A DNA stretch of 35,502 bases from contig JAUVZA010000007.1 in assembly GCA_030602805.1 (NCBI GenBank), positions 1-35,502 of the forward strand. Direction: 5' to 3'. The position numbers were made by a program, and so were the translations under genes. Position 1 is the stretch's first letter. Every line of letters starts with the position of its first letter. The notes under the pieces were generated by a model. That model had not been told where the DNA came from and searched no databases. It worked only from the letters and a program-made list of their open reading frames with translations. This stretch comes from Dehalococcoidia bacterium (GTDB taxonomy: Bacteria > Chloroflexota > Dehalococcoidia > Dehalococcoidales > JAUVZA01). Positions 31,924-35,502 of this stretch are shown one piece after another.

Positions 31924-32988
31924 TCATTCCTCTGGTATGTCTAATTGAAAATTGTCTCCAAACTTAGGTAAGGCTCTTTGTAGCAGTCTACGAAATACTA
32001 ACATATTTGTTGATGCCTTCATCAGTGTAATGACATTTGATAAATGTTCCTGTAGCTTCGGATGCCCTATATCTTCAGTAAACAATTGATGGTATCTAAA
32101 TTTACGTCTCCCTTTTTCATCTTTAGGCGTCCTAGCTTTTAGTTCATTTAAAATACCTGGGGCAAGTCTAGAATAGACTACATCATTTGTCATAGTTCCT
32201 ATGATGCTTGGCCGTCTTACGGAACTCGGATTATATGGCCATTTCTTAAGCTTAAATATCTGTCTGTAAAATTCATCAGGAAACCTTTTTGCCCATTCCG
32301 CTTCATAGTCTAGCAGGTATTTATCGAGTATCTCCTGTAAAGCAATTCTGTCTCTTATTTCTTGGTAACCTGTAACTTCGTCAACAAGGGCAATAATACC
32401 TACTGTTGCAAAACCCTTCATGAGTGCGTAGGCTCTCTCAGCAGTCTTTACTTGCTCATTGTTCAAAGCACCATCTTCTCTGGCTGTTATCCAAACATCA
32501 CATATTTCTGGTAGTACGGTGGCGTCCACACCTGTTGTTAATCTACCATTCTGATTAATATACCTAATAGGTTGCTCCAACTTCTTTTTTAACTCATCAC
32601 TGACGTAATCCTTCAGGTACAGAGGCGAAACATATGATGGTAGCAAAGCTTTTTTCCCATCCTTTCTCTTTCTCGCCCAATAAGCACCACTTCCCTTGCT
32701 ACCTAATGCGTTTGCCATACTACGTTCCACTAGAACTCTTTTTCCGTTATCTAATACTGCACAAGTTATCTGATAACCACCTAAGTCTAATTTACCAACG
32801 AATTTTCTTGCTCTCGGGATTACTATTCCGCTTTGCTCCTCCTCCCGTCCCCACCTAATTTCTGCAGCTTGCCTAGCAATCTCCTGACGTTTCTCTTTGG
32901 TGAGCCGAGCAGCTCGTGCCTTACCACCTTTATGTGCTCCTATTGCTGATAAAGCCCGTGCGTGCTCACTTGCATCATTTTGACTCAT
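31924..32988 (-). CDS. P63C-domain protein
   Basis: 354 residues. The N-terminus has the AIGAHKGGKARAARLT..RQEIARQAAEIRW segment common in P63C proteins, followed by the phage P63C domain (GAYWARKRKD, PEICDVWITAR, DEVTGYQEIRDRIALQEILDKYL, EWAKRFPDEFYRQIF). These proteins occur in phages and mobile elements; their function is unknown. ATG 32988 is preceded by GGAGGG; longer upstream starts run through the promoter and are rejected. It lies alone in the 23S-5S spacer between inverted repeats, under a consensus promoter, and is co-directional with rRNA transcription. Confidence 0.88.
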   Translation of the reverse strand: MSQNDASEHARALSAIGAHKGGKARAARLTKEKRQEIARQAAEIRWGREEEQSGIVIPRARKFVGKLDLGGYQITCAVLDNGKRVLVERSMANALGSKGSGAYWARKRKDGKKALLPSYVSPLYLKDYVSDELKKKLEQPIRYINQNGRLTTGVDATVLPEICDVWITAREDGALNNEQVKTAERAYALMKGFATVGIIALVDEVTGYQEIRDRIALQEILDKYLLDYEAEWAKRFPDEFYRQIFKLKKWPYNPSSVRRPSIIGTMTNDVVYSRLAPGILNELKARTPKDEKGRRKFRYHQLFTEDIGHPKLQEHLSNVITLMKASTNMLVFRRLLQRALPKFGDNFQLDIPEE

Positions 32989-33019
32989 AATAAACCCTCC
33001 ACAATTAATAGTTAAGTAC

Positions 33020-33069
33020 ATTATACATGCACGAGCAAGCATTGTCAAGTTGCATAGCCGAGCAAGCAT
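33020..33069 (-). promoter_or_regulatory. Consensus promoter and direct-repeat operator of the P63C gene
   Basis: Minus strand TTGACA (33048-33043), 17 bases, TATAAT (33025-33020): a perfect sigma-70 match. ATGCTTGCTCG occurs twice, in the spacer (33042-33032) and upstream of the -35 (33069-33059), 27 bases apart, suggesting a repressor site. Confidence 0.8.
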
Positions 33070-33090
33070 ATCATAATTTGTATACTCTTT

Positions 33091-33195
33091 AGGGGATTAA
33101 AAGGGACGCTAACCCCTCTCCAATTATTTCCCCATTCCCTTCACCATCCTTCCACAGGAAGGACCAAGGGAAGGGGGTCAGGGGGATAGGTTACC
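33091..33195 (-). repeat. Right terminal repeat of the P63C cassette
   Basis: Read on the minus strand from 33195: GGTAACCTATCCCCCTGA, CCCCCTTCCCTT, an inner stem (TCCTT/AAGGA) and AGGGGTTAGCGTCCCTTTT. Imperfect inverted copy of 31769-31855, and its outer bases match 24860-24877. Confidence 0.75.
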
Positions 33196-33278
33196 ACCAC
33201 CAAAAACCCCATAAAAAAATCTACGGCAGCCAAAACCACCATAGATTTCTCTTTTTGGCTAATATCAACTCTGAAGCA

Positions 33279-35502
<2,224 letters not shown>

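Overview
The window looks like chromosome from a bacterium of the Dehalococcoidia (Chloroflexota). The reasons are the minus-strand order 23S-5S-clpC, then radA, with ispD further on; a secreted Ig-like protein with a C-terminal domain I associate with that phylum; and a strand-wide core gene block interrupted by accessory DNA. This assignment rests on remembered gene order and family knowledge, not on a database search.

Layout. (1) 1-525: the 5' part of ispD, minus strand. (2) 526-1430: no gene, but tRNA/tmRNA-like 3' fragments, hairpins and a terminator, which suggests an integration hotspot. (3) 1459-4374: a large secreted Ig-like surface protein. (4) 4375-5644: a gene-free 1.3 kb with an ncRNA-like double hairpin and a striking array of AACA motifs spaced 10-11 bp apart. 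(5) 5645-9142: a DUF1648 membrane protein and an RND/MMPL exporter. (6) 9143-20362: an accessory region with three gene modules: RHH regulator / N4-cytosine methyltransferase / small protein / GHKL ATPase; ImmA-like protease / HD dNTPase plus a methyltransferase remnant; and LMW phosphatase-HD fusion / XRE repressor. The same 22-bp palindrome lies at every module boundary. (7) 20363-24523: an HTH-coiled-coil-zinc-ribbon protein, an unknown protein and a large serine recombinase. (8) 24524-24900: a cluster of hairpin repeats. (9) 24960-31490: a cupin and a core block on the minus strand (small protein, radA, oadB, biotin carrier, a small gamma-like subunit, clpC). (10) 31555-35502: 5S and the 3' part of 23S rRNA, with a P63C-domain gene bounded by inverted repeats in the spacer between them.

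How it fits together. The core genes read leftward as clpC, the Na+ decarboxylase-like set, radA, and then after a 25-kb interruption ispD. Imperfect inverted copies of one C-rich repeat lie near 594-616 and 24836-24877, close to both edges of the interruption, and the same repeat family bounds the P63C cassette in the rRNA spacer. The best candidate for an undescribed system is 9198-20327: methyltransferase, Bergerat-fold ATPase, HD nucleotide hydrolase, zinc protease and phosphatase-HD modules typical of defence islands, separated by a shared palindrome. Part of this region also shares a nearly identical ribosome-binding leader between the methyltransferase and the HD protein.
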